From Arachis hypogaea (Eukaryota; Streptophyta; Magnoliopsida; Fabales; Fabaceae), in assembly GCF_003086295.3 (NCBI RefSeq), contig NC_092051.1, positions 64,605,772 to 64,669,771 of the forward strand: a stretch of 64,000 nt of DNA, written 5' to 3'. This document shows, in pieces, positions 34,415 through 46,047 of this stretch. How positions within the stretch are numbered: the first letter of the stretch is position 1; every line of letters begins with the position of its first letter. Made by a program: the position numbers and the translations under genes. The notes beneath the pieces are model-generated. The model did not search any database. It had not been told where the DNA came from and saw nothing but the letters and a program-made list of their open reading frames with translations.

Positions 34415-35760
34415 AAAAGAATCATGCAATAGAGATTGACAATCCAAGGTAAGAAGAATAGCAACTCAATGTTCATGATAAGCTAGTTTTCTAAGCATGC
34501 TACAATCACAAAAGAAATGTAAATGATTGATGCTTCTATCTAGCTCATTTTATGAAATCTTTTCCTTATATTTCTTCCTTGAAACAAGCTTTTTGATTTT
34601 CTTATTAGCTTCTCCTTTTGGGTGCTTTGCCCCATGAGTTAATAACAAAGCTACGACTTCTAAATGCGTTGTTTTCAAGTATTACCACTTGATACATAAG
34701 CACCACAAGCATTTGATTAGAGGACTTCATTAAGCTCATTTTTTCTTTTCTTTTCTTGACTCTCTAATCATTGATGCTCAGAGCCTTGAGCTTTGAGAGA
34801 GTGCTTTTGCACTTTGAGCCTAACCTTGACTTCTAAATGTTTTGTTTTCAAGCATTTGGCTTGATACATAAACACCACAAGTACTTAGCAAATAAATTGC
34901 CATCGGTACTCAGAGCCTTCAGCTTCCTCATTCTTTCCCTTTTTCTTTTCTTGCTTTAATTGTATTTGCTTCTTCAAGGTTTTCATGATTTTCAAAAGAT
35001 TTCACAAAATGTACTAGATGAAAACTTCAATTGAATAAAATCCAATGCCATTGAGCAACAATTAATCATACTAGCTTTCCAATACTTGTATGCACATGCT
35101 AAACTCTTCTTTAATTCCTTGTTTGTTTATGATCATGATGCTTTACTGCTTTTGAATTCACAAAACTCAAGTTGGTAATCATAATGGCACAGCACCATGT
35201 TGCAATTTAGAAATCAAACTATGCCTTTTCATACACACATGCATACAGAGAAGGTAAAGACAATCATGCAGTTTATAGTGCTTGAAACAAATGAGAGGAA
35301 AAGGAACTTTACAACCTTGTAGTTCATCTTCTCTATTGTTGTCATTTTCCTCCCATTCTTCTCCTTCCCATACCAAACTCAGAATGCTTGCTCATCCTCA
35401 AGCAACTATTAGAACCGTGGCTATGGGGCTAAGATGGATCATGAATGTCTTACACAAGAAATGTTAGTAGTACATGTGTTTCAAGCAAGCAAAATTAAAG
35501 ATAATAATCAAGGCACAAGAGACAAAGACATTGTGATTGCAAACTTAAGAAGGTGAGCATAATACTTTGCATAAAGAATAAGTGGCACACCAAACTTAGT
35601 GTGACATTTTCACTTGGAATTGATGCAAGTATCTTGTAAGGATTAGAACCAAATTTTGTTACATAGCAACACCAAACTTAGAATGCAACCATATGTCAAT
35701 TTATTGAAATTTAAACTAAACAAAGGAAGAAAACAAAGCAGAGAAAAAATGTTACCTACG
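34415..35760 (-). other. Element K: 3' untranslated region
   Basis: No gene. Holds two copies of the box seen in A/B/D 3' regions (ttttcaagtattaccac…gatacataagcaccaca at 34672-34715 and a weaker copy at 34848-34885), and PPT-like caccaaactta words near 35587 and 35670. A related stem-loop TTGCT…AGCAA lies at 35388-35405. Confidence 0.6.
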
Positions 35761-35807
35761 GTTGGGTTACCTCCCAACAAGTGCTCTTTTAGTGTCATTA
35801 GCTTGAC
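35761..35807 (-). other. Element K: post-pol double stem-loop module
   Basis: Minus strand: GTCA-AGCTAA-TGAC (35807-35794), cactaaaagagcacttg, GTTGGG-AGGTAA-CCCAAC (35778-35761, perfect 6-bp stem). It overlaps the stop codon of the K ORF. Confidence 0.75.
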
Positions 35808-36890
35808 ATGTTGTTCTTCACTTTCTTCCTCTTCTTCCAGTTTGTTAAGAGGAATGACTCCAAGAGGGGAGAAGTTTCAGTTATTGTCCCCTGTCTTGGT
35901 CTTCTTTCAACAAGCTTCCTTGTGAAATTGGCTTGATTGATCTTGCTTGCTGGATCAGGGGGAGGATTGTTTGCAGTTGACCTTCTCATGAATGTTGTCC
36001 TTGGTATCTTGGTCACAATCCTCTTCTTGGTGCTTTTGTCAATTACCTTCACTTCTTGAATGTCAAGACATGGTTGCTGTGTGATTATTGGAGTGATTTC
36101 TTCATTAAGAGCCTCTTGTATTGGTGGTTCCATGAGCCCTTCCTTCATGTGATTTTCTGCTTCACTTGAGTGTGAATTCTTTGGAATGACTTCCTCACTT
36201 TCATGCTCCTCCACTCCTTTCTTTGCACCCAACATTTGACTTAATAGTTCTTTTATGGAGGAGGTTTGTTGTTCTTCCCAAGATTTCTTCATCTCTTCTT
36301 CATATTTTTCGATCACAGATTCATGGGAAGTTTGTGAGGGTTGTGAATGTTCCTTTGTTACCTCAAGTGCAGTTTCATTTTCAACCACCTCATTCTTCAT
36401 TGAAAGTTCACTTGATGCAGTGGCCTCCTTATCTTGCTCTTCCACTTTCTCCTTCATATCCATCAATTGGCCTTCATTTTTCTTGCTCAGTGGTTCTAAG
36501 CTCCTCCTTATTTTCTCTAAATCTCCATTCATATTTTTGAAGAGAGCTTCTTGCCTTTTCCAGGATTGTTCTTGTCTTTCAAAAATTCCTCTGGACTTTT
36601 GAAGGAGATCCTCTGAATCACAGTTTGAAGAATTGTTGAACTCATCACAGTATGGATTGCTAAGATTTCTTTGATTTTGACTTTCCCAGTCACAATATGA
36701 GTAGTTGTTGGACTCATCAAAATCTGGATCATATTGTGTCTCTGAGAAGTGTCCCATATGATTCCCTCGCTCATCTTGTGTCTCTGAAGCAATTCTCCAT
36801 GGATTGGAGTGCTCAGAATCTGTTAATTCTTGGTGATATCCCTAGCCACCATTAGAGGTTGGTGATGGTGGGTGATATCCTGAAAAATTT
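35798..36890 (-). CDS. Element K: Gag-like coiled-coil ORF of a non-autonomous element
   Basis: Open from an ATG at 36757 to 35798 (319 codons, begins MGHFSETQYDPDFDES). The same frame extends upstream to about 36890 except for one TAG near 36843 (upstream part has HHPPSPTSNGG and EHSNPWR). The N-terminal third is Asn/Ser/Tyr rich; residues 50-120 form a charged coiled coil (QEQSWKRQEALFKNMNGDLE); Glu/Lys-rich middle; a basic C-terminus ends near KKRKKVKNN. No protease, RT or IN motif is present. It resembles the C-terminal Gag spacer of Athila/Tat elements more than any enzyme, but I cannot assign a domain. Possible 3' splice site tttttcag just before 36890. Confidence 0.6.
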
Positions 36891-37095
36891 TGTTTGACTG
36901 CAAGATGAGTTGAACTCCATTTGTATTTTGCAAAACACAACACCATTGAAAATTGAAATTCATGTCTCAGAGACAGAATTTCTCAGTGAGGCAAAAACAC
37001 AAACACCTTGGTTTCAGTTTAAAACAGGGAACAAAAACAAAAAAAATGCTTGATCTAAACTTCTCACCCACCTAATCATTGTTGATCTAAATCAA
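36891..37095 (-). other. Element K: short 5' leader
   Basis: About 200 bp between PBS and ORF, no gene. Much shorter than the leaders of L, B and C. Confidence 0.55.
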
Positions 37096-37113
37096 TCCCC
37101 GGTAACGGCGCCA
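37096..37113 (-). promoter_or_regulatory. Element K: primer-binding site (tRNA-Asp type)
   Basis: tccccggtaacggcgcca, one mismatch to the tRNA-Asp 3' end; 6 bases from the LTR start at 37120. Confidence 0.9.
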
Positions 37114-37119
37114 AAAACT

Positions 37120-38686
37120 TGATGGGAAAATTTGTGGAAAAACAAATTTCCAAAACACCCAAATCTAACCGGCAAGTATACCGGGTCGCATCAAGTAGTA
37201 AAACTCATGTGAGTGAGGTCGATCCCATGAGGATTGATGGATCAAGCAACTTTAGTGGGTGATTAGTTTAGTCAAGCTAACATTGAGTGATTTGAGTGAC
37301 AATTGAAGCCAACAGAATGTAAATTTGCAGGAATTATAAAGTGCAGAAAGTAAAATTGCAAGTAACTTAAAGAGCAAGAAATGTAAATTGCAAGAATCTT
37401 AAATTGCAAGAAAAGTAAAATTGCATTAAATGTAAAGGGAAGTGGGTGCTGGAAATTAAAAGAAAGCAGTAGATCAAGTAACTGGAAAGTTAAATTGCAA
37501 GAAGAATAAAAGGAATTAGGATTTGGGATGCACAATTAAACAAGGAAATATGCAGAGCAATAAATCCGAGGAAGTGGTAAAATGCAATAGATCTCAACAG
37601 AGAAGGAAAATTGCTTAAAGAAGCAAAACAAAAATATAACTTAATTGCAAAATCTAAATGAGAGGTTGAAGATCTCAGGGGTTGGAAGAGACTAGAAAAC
37701 AAGTCTAGATCTCAAATCCTTCCTTGATCCAACAAGAACAATTGCAAATTGAAAATGGAAAAGTAAATTGCAAAAGAAAAGAGAGCTTGAAGCAGTAGAC
37801 AGAATTGAAATTTAAATTTTAGAATTATGCAGAAAGCAAACAAAAGATCTCAAGGTAACCAACAGAGAAATTAAAATGAAAACTCCAGATCTCAGGACCC
37901 AAGAGACTAGATAACCAAGTCTAGATCTCATCGCCTTCCTAGATCCAAATTCAGAATTCAATTGCAAGAAAAGTAAAGATCAAGCAGTAGAAGAAAGGAA
38001 TTCAAATATTGATTTCTCAAAAAGTGCAGTAAATAAAACAGAGAGATCTCAGGGTGAGATTGAAACAGAATTCCTTCAATTCTCCAACACCCAAGATTCA
38101 AACAAAGAGTAAATGAAATTGAAAATAAGAAAACGAAGAGGAAGAGAAATTCAATTCTCCTTCCCCAAGACTCAAAATCTCAAATTAACTCCTAACCAAA
38201 AGCTCTCCCAAAATCGCTTAGTAAAAACTAAAACGGAAAAGCTCCCCAAAAACTTAAATTCTAAGCTATTTATACACTCTCTTCAGATGATCTTCAAGCC
38301 TTGAATTGGGCCTTTGCTCTTGATGGAATTTGGCTGACAAAAGCCTCTGTTGATTGCACTTGGAGTTGGAGAGAGACCCATTGTGAATCGGGACATAAAG
38401 CACAAAAGCTTGAGTCAATGTTTGAGGCAAACTTTTGCTCAAGCTTTTTATATCAGCCCCCCCCTTTTGCTGATATCCACGTTTGAGCTAAAGTTTGAGG
38501 TCAAACTTTTAGCCAAACGTGGATCCCCTTGTGTGCATGTGTGGGGTGCTACTTTGTCCTCTTGTCAACGTTGCCAATTTCATGCCAACTATAGACTATT
38601 ATATATGGTTGGAAAGCTCTGAATGTCAGCTTTCTAACCCAATTGGAATCACCCCAATTGGACATCTACAGCTCTGAATGTCATCA
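37120..38686 (-). repeat. Element K: 5' LTR with internal deletion (1,567 bp)
   Basis: Matches the 3' LTR to 38670 (acatctaca), then has gctctgaatg and the last bases tcatca. About 990 bp, equal to 33380-34371 of the other LTR and including the inverted-repeat array, are missing. The 10-base filler also occurs about 50 bp upstream. Ends and TSD are intact, so the loss came after insertion or during reverse transcription. Confidence 0.85.
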
Positions 38687-40769
38687 TCCAGTCTGGTGCA
38701 GAAATAACTGGTGCTGTGACCAGCTTACCTTTCAGAGTTTCTAACGCCTGCAGACACTCTGTGTCAAACATAAATGGCGTGTCAGCAGCTAGCAGATTGC
38801 TCAGAGGTTTTGCAATTTTTGAAAAATCTTTTATAAACCTCCAATAGAATCCTGCATGCCCCAGAAAGCTTCTGATTGCCTTAACATTGGTGGGTGGTGG
38901 TAATTTTTCAATTACCTCTACCTTAGCTTGATCCACCTCTATTCCCTTGTTTGAAATTTTATGCCCAAGGACAATTCCTTCAGTCACCATAAAGTGACAT
39001 TTTTCCCAATTTAGAACCAGGTTAGTCTCTTGGCATCTTTTCAGAACAAGTGCTAGATGGTTAAGACAGGAGCTAAATGAGTCTCCAAATACTGAGAAGT
39101 CATCCATGAAGACTTCCAGAAATTTCTCTACCATATCAGAGATGATAGAGAGCATGCACCTCTAAAAGGTTGCAGGTGCATTGCACAGACCAAAAGGCAT
39201 TCTTCTGTATGCAAATACTCCAGATGGACATGTGAATGCTGTTTTCTCTTGGTCTTGAGGATCTACTGCAATTTGGTTGTAACCTGAATAGCCATCCGAA
39301 AAGTAGTAGTATTCATGACCTGCTAGTCTTTCTAGCATCTGGTCTATGAATGGTAAATGGAAGTGATCCTTCCTGGTGGCTGTATTGAGCCTTCTGTAGT
39401 CAATACACATACGCCACCTTGTAACTGTTCTTGTAGGAACCAGTTCATTTTTTTCATTATGAACCACTGTCATACCACCCTTCTTAGGGACAACATGGAC
39501 AGGACTCACCCAGGGGCTATCAGAAATAGGATAAATAATCCCAGCCTCTAGTAACTTAGTGACCTCTTTCTGCACCACTTCCTTCATGGCTGGATTTAGC
39601 CGCCTCTGTGGTTGAACCACTGGCTTAGCATCATCCTCCAATAGGATCTTGTGCAAGCATCTTGCTAGGCTGATGCCCTTAAGGTCACTTATGGACCACC
39701 CAAGAGCTGTCTTGTGTGTCCTTAGCACTTGAAGTAGCGCTTCCTCTTCCAGGGGATTTAAAGCAGAGCTTATGATCACCGAAAAAGTGTCACCTTCTCC
39801 CAGAAATGCATATTTCAGGGATGATGGTAATGGTTTGAGCTCGAGTTTAGGAGGTTTTTCCTCTTCCTGAGGAAGTTTTAGAGGCTCTTTCAATTGCTCT
39901 AAATCCTCCAGATCAGGCTGAACATCTTTAAAAATGTCCTCTAGCTCTGATTCGAGACTCTCAGTCATATTGACCTCTTCCACTAGGGAGTCAATAATAT
40001 CAACGCTCAGGCAGTCGTCTGATGTGTCTGGATGTTGCATAGCTTTGACAACATTTAACTTAAACTCATCCTCATTGACTTTCAGGGTTATCTCCCCTTT
40101 TTGGACGTCAATGAGGGTTCGTCCAGTTGCTAGGAATGGTCTTCCTAGAATGAGAGTTGCACTCTTGTGCTCCTCAATTTCCAGCACTACAAAGTCAGTA
40201 GGGAAGGCAAATGGCCCAACCTTAATAATCATGTCCTCAATTATGCCTGATGGGTATTTAATGGAGCCATCAGCAAGTTGAAGACAGATCCGGGTTGGTT
40301 TGGCCTCTTCAGTCAAGCCAAGCTTTCTGATGATGGATGCAGGGATTAGGTTGATGCTTGCCCCAAGATCACATAAAGCTGTCTTGGTGTAAATACCCTC
40401 TAATATGCATGGTATCATAAAGCTCCTAGGATCTTTAAGCTTTTCTGGGAAGCTTTTCAGAATGACTGCACTGCATTCTTCAGTGAGGAGAACTCTTTCA
40501 GTTTCTCTCCAATCCTTCTTATGACTCAAGATATCTTTCATGAACTTGGCATAAGAAGGTATTTGCTCAAGTGTCTCTGCAAACGGAATCTTTATTTCAA
40601 GAGTCCTGAGATAGTCTGCAAAGCGAGCAAATTGCTTATCCTGCTCCTCTTGGCGGAGTTTTTGAGGATAAGGTATCTTGGCTTTGTACTCCTCAACCTT
40701 GGTTGCTGCAGGTTTATTTCCTACAGAAGTGGTTAGGAAAGCCTTTTTTAGAGGGGTTGTTATCAGCAC
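38687..40769 (-). pseudogene. Element A: protease and reverse transcriptase
   Basis: Almost open from 40769 to 38690. Protease: CDLGASINLIPAS near 40350 and [13 protein letters not shown] near 40150. Linker, then [14 protein letters not shown] near 39400, [25 protein letters not shown], and FMDDFSVFG near 39100 (the YxDD box as FMDD). A TAG replaces a His codon at 39162-39164. RT then runs to the K insertion at 38686, where RNase H is cut off and resumes at 31827. PR matures the particle and RT copies the RNA. Only one stop is seen in about 690 codons, so A was inactivated mainly by deletions and insertions. Confidence 0.88.
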
Positions 40770-41240
40770 TTGTGTGTGTCTGATCCCTCACTGGCATTTG
40801 AATGCCAGGGTTGGAAGCTTGATTGGCGTTGGACGCCAACTTCCTACCTATTTCTGGCATTTGAACGCCAGAACTGAGCTTCCATTGGGTGTTTGACGCC
40901 AGCTCCTTGCCTGTTCCTGGCATTTGAATGCCAGAACTGTGCGTGCGTTGGGTGTTTAACGCCAGCTTTGCACCCTTTTCTGGCATTTGAACGGCAGAGT
41001 TATTCCTCTCTGGGCTCTTACTGTTCTCAGAGGGATTTTGGATAGTATTTTGCTCATCCTCTGTCAGTTGTTCTTTTCTTGGCTTTTTGCTGCTCTGAAG
41101 TGAGGTATTTAATGTTTTCCCACTTTTTAATTGAACTGCTTGGCACTCTTCTATTATTTGTTTTGATAACTGCTGTTTTGTTTACTTCAACTGTACTTCC
41201 ATATTCATATTAGCCATTCTTGTGTCTTGTAGTATCTCTT
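40770..41240 (-). pseudogene. Element A: gag C-terminal spacer with palindrome array
   Basis: Between gag and PR, in the place where B has 48530-48849. Four imperfect palindromes (tggcatttgaatgcca type) at 40794-41000 are translated here as repeats of the form MPE.G..LA.N. The upstream gag is lost at the A/B junction near 41240. Confidence 0.65.
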
Positions 41241-41800
41241 TGAAATCCACTTCCGGGGCTCACTTGGTGTGTGCTTGGGCTGAGCATTGAAGTTTTCATG
41301 TGTAGACACATTTTTTGGGGTTAAACGCCAGGTTGTAGCCTGTTTTTGGCGTTTAACTCTGGTTTGCAACCTGTTTCTGGCGTTTAACACCAGAATAGGG
41401 TAAAGACTTAGCATTAAACGCCAATTTTCATCGTCAAAGATTGGGCAAAGTATGGACTATTATATATTTCTGGAAAGCACTGGATGTCTACTTTCAAACG
41501 CAATTGAGAGCGTGCCAATTGAACTTCTGTAGCTCCAGAAAATCCATTTTGAGTGCAGGGAGGTCAGAATCGAACAGCATCTGCAGTCCTTTTTCAGCCT
41601 CTGTATAAGATTTTTGCTCAAGTCCCTCAATTTCAGCCAGAAAATACTTGAAATCACAGAAAAACATACAAACTCATAGTAAAGTCCAGAAATATGATTT
41701 TTGCATAAAAACTAATAAAAATATACTAAAAAGTAGCTAGATCCTACTAAAAACTACATGAAAATACCGCCAAAAAGCGTATAAAATATCCGCTCATCAC
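41241..41800 (-). mobile_element. Element B: 3' LTR, outer part only
   Basis: Matches the B 5' LTR (51485-52040) from gaaatccacttccgg to ccgctcatca, including the palindrome array 41320-41425. About 1 kb of the LTR (TATA region, R, U5) is missing; instead the sequence joins the gag spacer of A. No TSD at this side. Confidence 0.85.
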
Positions 41801-41838
41801 AACACCAAACTTAAACTGTTGCTTGTCCTCAAGTAACT
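41801..41838 (-). promoter_or_regulatory. Element B: PPT with adjacent stem-loop
   Basis: Minus strand: GTTACTTG-AGGA-CAAGCAAC (one G-T pair, 41819-41838), then agtttaagtttggtgttg next to the LTR. Confidence 0.78.
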
Positions 41839-42653
41839 AGAAAAATAAAATAGGATAAAAATAAAATCAAGAGGTCATAACATCTCAGAGTTTTACATGA
41901 ATCTCAAATTCTCATTAGATGAGCGGGACTAGTAGCATTTTGCTCTGAACAGTTTCGGGACCTCAATTTATCCTTTGAAGTTCAGAATGATTGGCATCTA
42001 TAGAAACTTAGAATTTAGATAGTGTTACTGATTCTCGTAGTTTAGTATGTTGATTCATGAACACAGCTACTTTATGAGTCTTGGCCGTGGCCCTAAGCAC
42101 TTTGTTTTCCAGTATTACCACCGGATACATAAATGCCACAGACACATAGAGGTGTCCAGAGTTCTTAAGCACACTCTTTTTGCTTTGGACGACGACTTTA
42201 ACCGCTCTGTCTCTCTCTTTTTTTTTTGCAAGCCTTGTTCTTCACTGCTTTTTCTTGCTTCAAGAACCAATTTTATGATTTTTCGGATTATCAATAACAT
42301 TTCTCCTTTTTTATTATTCTTTCAAGAGCCAACAATTTTAACATTCAAAAACAACAAATTCAAAAGACATATGCACTGTTCAAGAATTCATTTAGAAGAC
42401 AAAAAGTATTGCCACCACATATAAATAATGCGAATTTTTCTTATTAAGAACTCGAAAATAAAACTGCCTCCTTATTCTAAAAATCTGCTATTTTATTCAT
42501 GTTTAATGATGATGAGAAAAATAAATTATAGCTTACTTGGAGATAATAAAATAAAAACTAAAAATAAAAATAAATATATTAATTACTACTATTCAAGTGA
42601 CTCCTAAGGTAGATCTCTAATAGCAAAAGTTATCACAGAGTTAAGATTAGGAC
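41839..42653 (-). other. Element B: 3' untranslated region
   Basis: No gene; AT-rich. Contains the conserved box ccagtattaccaccgg…gccacagacaca (42110-42148) and a T-rich run near 42210 that is a purine tract on the element strand. Confidence 0.65.
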
Positions 42654-43786
42654 TCAACAACCTTTATTTTGGGAGGTGGATCCTCTTTTAATCTGTGGGG
42701 TGTTTGGCCCTTCAAGAGACAGCTTCTGACGCTTCAGCTCCTGTAGCTCATGCCCTTGCTTCTCTTGTTCCTTCAGCAGTTTGTAGAGCATGCTATTTTG
42801 AACTTGCTGTTCTTCTTTCAGTTGATCCATAGCTTCTTGCAACTTGGTGACAGATGCTTCTAGGCCGTTCCAGTAGTCAATTTGAGGGATTTCTGGGAGG
42901 AACTCCTGTACCCTCCTTTTGATGGAGTTATCCTGCACTTGTTGTCCCTCCATTAACTTTTTGGTGATTGGTTGCTCGACTGAGATATACTCGTCCACTC
43001 CCATCTTCACCCCAGCATCTTTTCATAGCAGAGAGATTAGGTTTGGGTAAGCCAATTTGGCATCAGTGAAGTTCTTGTTTGCAATTGTGTAGAGCTCACA
43101 AGAAATCAGATGATGAATCTCCAATTTGTTTTCCAGCATAATGCAGTGGATCATCACTGCTCTTCTGATAGTGACTTCAGAGCGGTTGCTGGTGGGCAGT
43201 ATAGAACGCCCAATGAAGTCCAGCCAGCCCCTAGCAATTGGTTTGAGATCTCCTCTCTTGAGTTGATTTGGGACACCCTTTGCATTGGTTATCCACTTGG
43301 TTCCAAGGATGCATATGTCCTCTAGAACTTGGTCTAAGCGCTTATCAAATCTCACCATTCTCCTATTAAAGGATTCTGGATCATCTTGTAGTTGAGACAG
43401 CTTGAAGACCTCTCTTATTTTGTCCTGGTGGAAGTACATAATCTTTCCTCTGACCAAGGTTCGAAAGGTATAGAAGGCGGCTCCAGTTAATCTCTGCTTA
43501 TCTGTTTGCCACAGATTTGTGTAGAATTCCTGAACCATATTTCTACCCACCTTTGTCTCAGGATTAGCCAGAATTTCCAGCCTCTGTTTTGAATCTGCTC
43601 TTGGATCTCTGGATATTCATCTTCTTTCAGATCGAATTTAACTTCCGGGATCACTGATCTTAGACCCATTATTTTGTAGTAATGGTCTGCATGTTCTTTA
43701 GTTAAGAACCTCTGTTGATTCCAAAGTAGTTTTGGAATATTCTCTTTCTTGCCTCTTGAAGTGGTTTGTTTTTGTTTAGGAGCCAT
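42654..43786 (-). pseudogene. Element B: env-position extra ORF, frameshift and one stop
   Basis: ATG at 43786 (MAPKQKQTTSRGKK). The first frame is open to about 43560, then the family motif MVQEFYTNLW continues in another frame: LVRGKIMYF, FDKRLDQVLEDI, LKPIARGWLDFIGRSILPTSN and LISCELYTIA. A TGA at 43023-43025 is followed in the same frame by a C-terminal coiled coil (YWNGLEASVTKLQEAM … LKEQEKQGHELQELK) down to 42654. About 375 codons in all, near the length of D's version. Belongs to the plant Transpos_32-like family found 3' of pol; function unknown. Upstream start codons at 43825 are less likely because homologues begin MAPK. Confidence 0.78.
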
Positions 43787-44683
43787 GATCTTAGTGAGTC
43801 TTAGCTTAGTGATCACGAAAAGCACACCAAACTTAGAGGGTTGCTTCTCCTCAAGAAAAAGAAAGGAAATGAGAGGAATAGAAGCAGAGACAAAGTCGAA
43901 TTATGGGGGAGAGGGGGTGGCCGAATGTGAATTTAAAGAGGAGGGGGTGTGTTCGAAAATTGTGAAAAAGATATGCTAGAAGATATGATTTGTGAAAAGA
44001 TAATTATGATATGCAAAGGATGTAGTTTGAAAAGATAAGAGAGAGATTTGAAAAAGATAAATCTAATTTTTGAAAAGATAGTATGCTGATTTGAAAAAAG
44101 ATTTGAAAAGAATTTAAAAAGATAGATGAGTTTTAAAAAAGATTTGAAAAGAAGTTGAAGAAGAATGAAGAAAAAAAATTTTTTTTTTTGAAGTTGAAAT
44201 TGAAAGATGATAATTTGTAACATGTTTATGCAAGAAATTATGGATGAAATCATGAAAATTTGAAAAAAATTGAGTTGGAAAACAAAACTTCCTCTCCCCC
44301 CACAATCCTGGCGTTAAACGCCCAATTGTTGCTTGTTTTGGGCGTTTAACGCCCAGCTGATGCTGCCTTTGGGCGTTTAACACCCAACTGTTGCTTCTGG
44401 CTGGCGTTAAGCGCCAGAAATCCTTTGTCACTGGGCATTTTTCTAAACACCCAAGATGCTGCAGTTATGGCATTAAGCGCCCAGAATGGTACCCATTCTG
44501 GCGTTTAACGCCCAAAATACCCCCTTACTGGCATTTTTGTGCCAGTGAGCTCCTTTTCTTTGCTTTATGCTCTGAATTCTTCTGTAACTCTGTGAACTCC
44601 TGCAAATGTTAATTTAATCTTAAAGATAATTTATATCAAACTCATATAATTATTATTTGCATAATAAATAAACATTGCTAATG
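43787..44683 (-). other. Element B: pol-to-extra-ORF spacer with palindrome array
   Basis: No gene. cacaccaaacttagag (43824-43839) is a PPT-like word next to a decayed stem-loop just upstream of the extra ORF. Purine-rich gaaaaagat repeats at 43955-44280. Array of tggcgttaaacgcc-type palindromes at 44303-44545. Confidence 0.7.
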
Positions 44684-44730
44684 GCTGGGTTGCCTCCCAG
44701 CAAGCGCTTATTTATTGTCTTTAGCTGGAC
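44684..44730 (-). other. Element B: post-pol double stem-loop module
   Basis: Minus strand: GTCC-AGCTAA-AGAC (one mismatch), aataaataagcgcttg, GCTGGG-AGGCAA-CCCAGC (perfect 6-bp stem, 44684-44701). It lies 13 bases after the integrase stop codon. Confidence 0.75.
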
Positions 44731-44742
44731 TTTACCGAGCTT

Positions 44743-45900
44743 TTAATCTAGTCTCAGCTTTGAGCATTCTTGCTCAAAATAACCTTCAAGATAATGCTTG
44801 ATTCTCTGTCCATTAACAATGAACTTCTTATTAGAATCAATGTCTTGAAGCTCCACATAGCCATATGGTGACACACTTGTAATCACATATGGTCCCTTCC
44901 ACCGGGATTTTAGTTTCCCGAGAAATAATCTGAGCCTAGAGTTAAACAGCAGAACCTTTTGTCCTGGTTCAAATACACTGGGTGACAATTTCTTATCATG
45001 CCACCTTTTTTTTTCTCCTTGTAAATTTTTGCATTCTCGAAAGCATTGAGTCTGAATTCCTCTTGCTCATTTAACTGGAGTAATCTTTTCTCTCCAACTA
45101 ACTTAGCATCCAAGTTTAGGAATCTGGTTGCCCAGTAGGCTTTATGTTCCAGTTCCACGGGCAGATGATAGGCCTTCCTATACACAAGCTGGTATGGAGA
45201 GGTTCCTATAGCAGTCTTGAATGCTGTTCTGTATGCCCACAGAGCATCATCCAAGCTTTTTCCCCAATCCCTTCTACGGGTAATTACAGTCTGTTCCAGG
45301 AATCTTTTTAGTTCTCTATTAGAGACTTCAGCTTGCCCATTTGTCTGTGGATGATATGGAGTTGCTACTTTGTGGCTAATTCCATATCGGACAATAGCAG
45401 ATTAAAGCTGTTTATTACAGAAATGAGTGCCCTCGTCACTGATTAGTGCTCTAGAGACACCAAACCTGCTGAAGATATATTTTGGAGGAACTTCAGCACT
45501 GTCTTAGTATCATTAGTGGGTGTTGTAATTGCCTCTACCCATTTAGATACATAGTCTACTGCCACCAGAATATATGTGTTTGAGTATGATGGTGGGAAAG
45601 GCCCCATGATGTCAATACCCCATACATCAAATAACTCAATCTCCAAGATCCCTTGTTGAGGTATGGCGTAACCATGAGGCAGATTACCAGCTCTTTGGCA
45701 GCTGTCACAGTTACGTATAAACTCTCGGGAGTCTCTAGAGAGAGTAGGCCAGTAGAAGCCACATTGGAGGACCTTGGTGGCTGTTTGCTCACCTCTAAAA
45801 TGGCCTCTATATTGTGACCCATGGCAATGCCATAAGATCTTCTGTGCCTCTTCTTTGGGCACACATCTACGGATTATTCCGTCTGCACATCTTTTAAAGA
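44743..45900 (-). pseudogene. Element B: integrase, frameshifted
   Basis: Reads leftwards. Zinc finger H…H…CDSCQR and first Asp in [12 protein letters not shown] (45862-45443), with a frame slip near 45470. The second Asp (LISDEGTHF, near 45435) and the catalytic Glu ([12 protein letters not shown], near 45330) are kept, so the DDE triad is visible across frames. A TAA lies near 45404; [20 protein letters not shown] follows, then a slip in a T-run near 45005-45015. The last frame (44988-44743) is the C-terminal tail [12 protein letters not shown] … GPYVITSVSPYGYVEL. Integrase would insert the element DNA. At least two slips and one stop make it inactive. Confidence 0.87.
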
Positions 45901-46047
45901 GATATGGTTCATCCCATAGGTAGTACTTTGCATCAGAAATTAATTTCTTTATTTACTGCCTGCTGTACTCTTTGGGTATGAATCTTACAGCTTTATAGTT
46001 TGCAATATCTGCAAACCAAGGTGTTTCCTAAATGGCTAACAAGGTAT

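Larger units (their letters stand above)
31828..38686 (-). mobile_element. Element K: non-autonomous LTR retrotransposon, TSD tccag
   Basis: A 6.86-kb insertion in the RNase H region of A, flanked by tccag at 31823-31827 and 38687-38691. Removing it rejoins host sequence exactly as in B (ggtaatgtccagtctggtgc at 46429). Both ends fit TG…CA. Internal part is only about 2.7 kb with PBS, one ORF without pol domains, the post-pol module and PPT. The LTRs look about 98-99% identical by eye over their shared 1.5 kb, so insertion is relatively recent. Confidence 0.92.

Noticed and set aside
40678..40986. Short plus- and minus-strand frames over the palindromes as independent genes
   Set aside because: Palindromes give open frames on both strands; only the minus frame fits the gag-PR spacer.
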